From an uncultured Blautia sp. (lineage in GTDB: Bacteria; Bacillota; Clostridia; Lachnospirales; Lachnospiraceae): a stretch of DNA of 24,882 nt. A model generated the notes under the pieces. That model searched no databases and was not told where the DNA came from. It worked only from the letters and a program-made list of their open reading frames with translations. The DNA lies in the NCBI GenBank assembly GCA_934402155.1, contig CAKRTP010000016.1, positions 1-24,882 on the forward strand. The letters are read 5' to 3'. A program made the translations under genes and the position numbers. Shown here piece by piece: positions 22,475 to 24,882 of this stretch. How positions within the stretch are numbered: the first letter of the stretch is position 1; each line of letters begins with the position of its first letter.

Positions 22475-24361
22475 ATGGGAGAGAAAATGCAGTTTACAGA
22501 GCTGGATCAATATCTGTTCGGTCAGGGAACTCATTATGACATTTACAGGAAATTAGGTGCACATCCTACTACACAGCGTCGCAAAAAGGGAGTTTATTTT
22601 GCAGTATGGGCACCAAATGCCAGATCCGTTTCTGTTATTGGAGATTTTAATAACTGGGATAATCAGGCAAATCCCATGAATAAAGTAGGGGAAATCGGAG
22701 TATATGAGCTTTTTATTCCGGGTGCCAAAGTTGGAGATCTGTATAAATTCTTTATTGTCGGATATCATGGAGAGGAACTTTACAAGGCAGATCCATATGC
22801 AAATGAAGCAGAACTCAGACCGGGAACGGCATCCAGAATTACAGATATTACAGATTATAAATGGAAAGATACTACATGGATGAAACAGCGCCAGGAGTTT
22901 GATGAGAAATGTGCTCCGATGGCAATTTATGAAGTTCATCCAGGATCCTGGAAGAAACATCCGGCAGAGAATGAGAAAGATCCGGGATTTTATAATTATC
23001 GCGAATTTGCACATGAACTTGCAGCTTATGTCAAAAAAATGGGATATACTCATGTGGAACTTATGGGAATTGCAGAGCATCCGTTTGATGGTTCCTGGGG
23101 ATATCAGGTGACAGGGTATTATGCACCGACTTCAAGATATGGTACTGCACAGGATTTTAAGTATATGGTGGATTATCTGCATAGAAATAAGATTGGTGTT
23201 ATTCTTGACTGGGTTCCGGCTCATTTTCCGAAAGACGCGCATGGTCTTGCCAATTTTGATGGAACTGCAGTGTATGAACATGAAGATCCAAGACAGGGAG
23301 AGCATCCTGACTGGGGAACCAAGATTTATAATTACGGACGTCCGGAAGTAAAGAATTTCCTGATCGCAAATGCATTGTACTGGATTGAAGAATGTCATGT
23401 GGACGGACTTCGTGTAGATGCAGTTGCATCAATGCTGTATCTGGATTATGGCAAAAAAGACGGCGAATGGGTTGCAAATAAATATGGAGATAACAAGAAT
23501 CTTGAAGCGATAGAGTTCTTTAAACATCTGAATACGGTCGTACTTGGAAGAAATCATGGTACGGTTATGATTGCAGAGGAATCTACTGCATGGCCGCAGG
23601 TTACCGGTAAAGCAGAGGATAACGGACTTGGATTTTCACTGAAATGGAATATGGGATGGATGAATGATTTCCTGGAATATATGAAGCTGGATCCATATTT
23701 CCGTAAAGGAGATCATAACAAGATGACTTTCTCCATGACATATGCATACAGCGAGAAATATGTACTCGTTATTTCACATGATGAAGTTGTTCATCTGAAA
23801 TGCTCTATGCTGAATAAGATGCCGGGTTATCCGGATGACAAATTCAAGAATCTGAAGGCAGCATATGCATTTATGATCTTCCATCCGGGCAAGAAACTTC
23901 TGTTTATGGGACAGGATTTTGGTCAGCTTCGTGAGTGGAGTGAAGAGAGAGAACTTGACTGGTACCTTCTGGAAGAAGACAATCATAAAGATCTGCAGAA
24001 TTTTGTTAAGACATTGTTCCATATGTATAAGAAATATCCGGCACTTTATGCCGGAGATAATAATCCGGATGGATTTGAATGGATCAATGCAGATGATGCA
24101 GACAGAAGTATTTTCAGTCTTGTGCGTAAATCACCGACCAAACGTAACAATCTCTTGTTCGTGGTAAATTATACACCAGTAGAACGTGCGGACTATCGTG
24201 TCGGTGTTCCAAAGAAAAAACAGTACAAACTCATTATGGACGAGCATGGTCTTCTGGATAAGCCGAAGGTATTTAAGGCAGAAGCCAAGGAATGTGATCA
24301 CAGAGAGTTTTCTTTTGAATACCCGCTTCCGGCATATGGAATTGCAGTGTTTACATATTAA
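22475..24361 (+). CDS. glgB: 1,4-alpha-glucan (glycogen) branching enzyme
   Basis: GlgB cuts alpha-1,4 chains and re-attaches them as alpha-1,6 branches during glycogen synthesis in the cytoplasm. The 628 residues fit the shorter bacterial form. GGGAGG lies about 8 bases before the ATG. A CBM48 domain (about residues 35-125, VYFAVWAPNARSVSVIGDFN) precedes the GH13 catalytic barrel. The nucleophile is Asp315 in GLRVDAVASML, the acid/base is Glu368 in IAEESTAWP, and Asp436 in SHDEVVH is the transition-state stabiliser. The C-terminal beta domain ends at PLPAYGIAVFTY. It is behind a strong promoter with a long leader. Glycogen phosphorylase lies at the other end of the window; glgA, glgC and glgD are not in view. 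Confidence 0.97.
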   Translation: MGEKMQFTELDQYLFGQGTHYDIYRKLGAHPTTQRRKKGVYFAVWAPNARSVSVIGDFNNWDNQANPMNKVGEIGVYELFIPGAKVGDLYKFFIVGYHGEELYKADPYANEAELRPGTASRITDITDYKWKDTTWMKQRQEFDEKCAPMAIYEVHPGSWKKHPAENEKDPGFYNYREFAHELAAYVKKMGYTHVELMGIAEHPFDGSWGYQVTGYYAPTSRYGTAQDFKYMVDYLHRNKIGVILDWVPAHFPKDAHGLANFDGTAVYEHEDPRQGEHPDWGTKIYNYGRPEVKNFLIANALYWIEECHVDGLRVDAVASMLYLDYGKKDGEWVANKYGDNKNLEAIEFFKHLNTVVLGRNHGTVMIAEESTAWPQVTGKAEDNGLGFSLKWNMGWMNDFLEYMKLDPYFRKGDHNKMTFSMTYAYSEKYVLVISHDEVVHLKCSMLNKMPGYPDDKFKNLKAAYAFMIFHPGKKLLFMGQDFGQLREWSEERELDWYLLEEDNHKDLQNFVKTLFHMYKKYPALYAGDNNPDGFEWINADDADRSIFSLVRKSPTKRNNLLFVVNYTPVERADYRVGVPKKKQYKLIMDEHGLLDKPKVFKAEAKECDHREFSFEYPLPAYGIAVFTY

Positions 24362-24378
24362 TTTTTGTTATAAAGGCA

Positions 24379-24407
24379 TTGCAATTTACAGAAATATGGT
24401 TTATACT
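24379..24407 (+). promoter_or_regulatory. Candidate sigma-A promoter for the HPr-like gene
   Basis: TTGCAA (24379-24384), an exact 17-base spacer and TATACT (24402-24407) lie about 55 bases before the start, so this small gene can be expressed independently of glgB. No clear terminator separates it from glgB. Confidence 0.5.
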
Positions 24408-24460
24408 GAACGCGAATTAGAAAGCAACTAACTGATTAAAATCTCGAAAGGAGAATGAAA

Positions 24461-24694
24461 ATGAAAGTATCCAACATTAAAGATATCGACAAATTTTTTG
24501 AAGTAGTAGACAGCTGCAAAGGAAGAGTAGAGCTTGTAACAGGTGAGGGAGACAGACTGAACCTGAAATCCAAATTATCCCAGTATGTATCTCTGGCAAA
24601 CATTTTCTCCGGCGGAGAGATCCCGGAACTGGAAATTGTTGCTTATGAGAAAGAAGATATTGATAAACTTCTGAGCTTCATGATCAACGGCTGA
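24461..24694 (+). CDS. Small HPr-like protein lacking the phosphorylated histidine
   Basis: This 77-residue soluble protein starts at ATG 24461, 7 bases after AAAGGAG; the in-frame ATG at 24455 is too close to that site. The order and spacing of VELVTGEGDRLNLKSKLSQY, SLANIFSGGEIPELEIVAYE and DIDKLLSFM resemble the HPr fold of PTS carrier proteins, where a segment like VNAKSILGIMSL aligns with LNLKSKLSQYVSL. There is no histidine anywhere, so the usual phosphotransfer from Enzyme I is not possible; the serine in LKSKLS aligns with the regulatory serine of HPr. Family assignment rests on my reading only. It follows glgB by 99 bases and may have a regulatory or protein-binding role, but that is speculation. 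Confidence 0.75.
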   Translation: MKVSNIKDIDKFFEVVDSCKGRVELVTGEGDRLNLKSKLSQYVSLANIFSGGEIPELEIVAYEKEDIDKLLSFMING

Positions 24695-24702
24695 TCAAAT
24701 CA

Positions 24703-24723
24703 GCAAACAATATTGTTGTTTGC
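24703..24723 (+). terminator. Hairpin after the HPr-like gene
   Basis: The perfect stem GCAAACAA/TTGTTTGC has a 5-base loop TATTG and lies 8 bases after the stop codon. There is no T-run after it, so it may be a weak terminator or an mRNA-stabilising hairpin. Confidence 0.4.
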
Positions 24724-24776
24724 AGGTACTCAGATAACTGTGAATAAAGAAAGCGAAGAGTAATGATAAACACAGT

Positions 24777-24856
24777 GGGGGCGTGACTGGTTCATGTCCC
24801 CATTAGCATTATGCATGGCAAAATTAACCAGGGGGTGCATGCACTTCCTGGTCAAG
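24777..24856 (+). promoter_or_regulatory. Candidate ZTP/ZMP (pfl) riboswitch near the window edge
   Basis: The sequence GCGTGACTGG (24781-24790) matches the conserved 5' part of the pfl motif as I remember it. CTGGTT (24787-24792) pairs with AACCAG (24826-24831), which runs into GGGGTG, similar to the conserved GGGGAG. GCGTG (24781-24785) can then pair with CATGC (24838-24842) to form the closing stem. CCTGGTCA (24847-24854) resembles the conserved 3' CCTGGGCA. ZTP riboswitches sense the purine intermediates ZMP and ZTP and usually precede purine or one-carbon folate genes, but the controlled gene is beyond the window. The assignment is from memory of the consensus. Confidence 0.5.
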
Positions 24857-24882
24857 CTACGTTTGGAGTTAGCCTTGCTAAA

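Noticed and set aside
24770..24882. 5' end of tmRNA, suggested by the GGGGGCGT start
   Set aside because: The conserved GGTTTCGAC-type continuation of tmRNA is missing (GGTTCATG here), and the pairing pattern fits a pfl-type RNA better.

Overview
The window looks like the chromosome of an anaerobic, spore-forming gut Firmicute of the Lachnospiraceae (Blautia, Ruminococcus or Dorea type). I infer this from moderate GC, strong AGGAG ribosome binding sites, TTGACA/TATAAT promoters, sporulation and germination genes (a SipL-like protein and a Ger receptor operon), the non-mevalonate isoprenoid gene ispE, and glycogen genes at both ends. The genus is a guess from gene content. I see no phage, transposon, CRISPR array, tRNA or rRNA gene.

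Left part (1-6421). Glycogen phosphorylase (5' end cut off by the window) converges on an AraC-family regulator/HD-hydrolase pair at a shared terminator. The regulator is divergent from a galactokinase-family gene, which converges on a PlsC-type acyltransferase at a second shared terminator.

Middle (6422-15895). A divergent intergenic region carries a 12-base direct repeat and a sigma-E-like promoter. It leads into a PrcB-like lipoprotein and a SipL-type SPOCS/LysM protein, then ispE and a GntR/FadR regulator ended by a terminator. A germinant-receptor operon follows: a GerA-type subunit, then one ORF fusing a GerB-type permease to an N-terminal GerC-type lipoprotein domain with an internal lipobox, then a small secreted or membrane protein. 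Next come murI (glutamate racemase) and a DUF1934 protein, facing a small membrane protein of unknown function.

Right part (15896-24882). Two tandem paralogues of an atypical polysaccharide deacetylase-like protein are followed by a lipoprotein combining FKBP and trigger-factor-like regions, then a canonical membrane-anchored polysaccharide deacetylase with cell-wall-binding repeats and a Ser/Asp tail. This is a cell-envelope block. The canonical deacetylase is bracketed by two copies of a 27-base palindromic repeat. Then come glycogen branching enzyme behind a strong promoter and a 150-nt leader, a 77-residue HPr-like protein lacking the HPr histidine, and, at the window edge, a structured RNA resembling the ZTP (pfl) riboswitch.

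The most unusual items are the GerB-GerC fusion with its missing GerC C-terminal domain, the atypical deacetylase pair in a putative envelope operon with a foldase lipoprotein, and the palindromic repeats whose differences preserve base pairing. I did not find a clearly new multi-gene system; these are the best leads.
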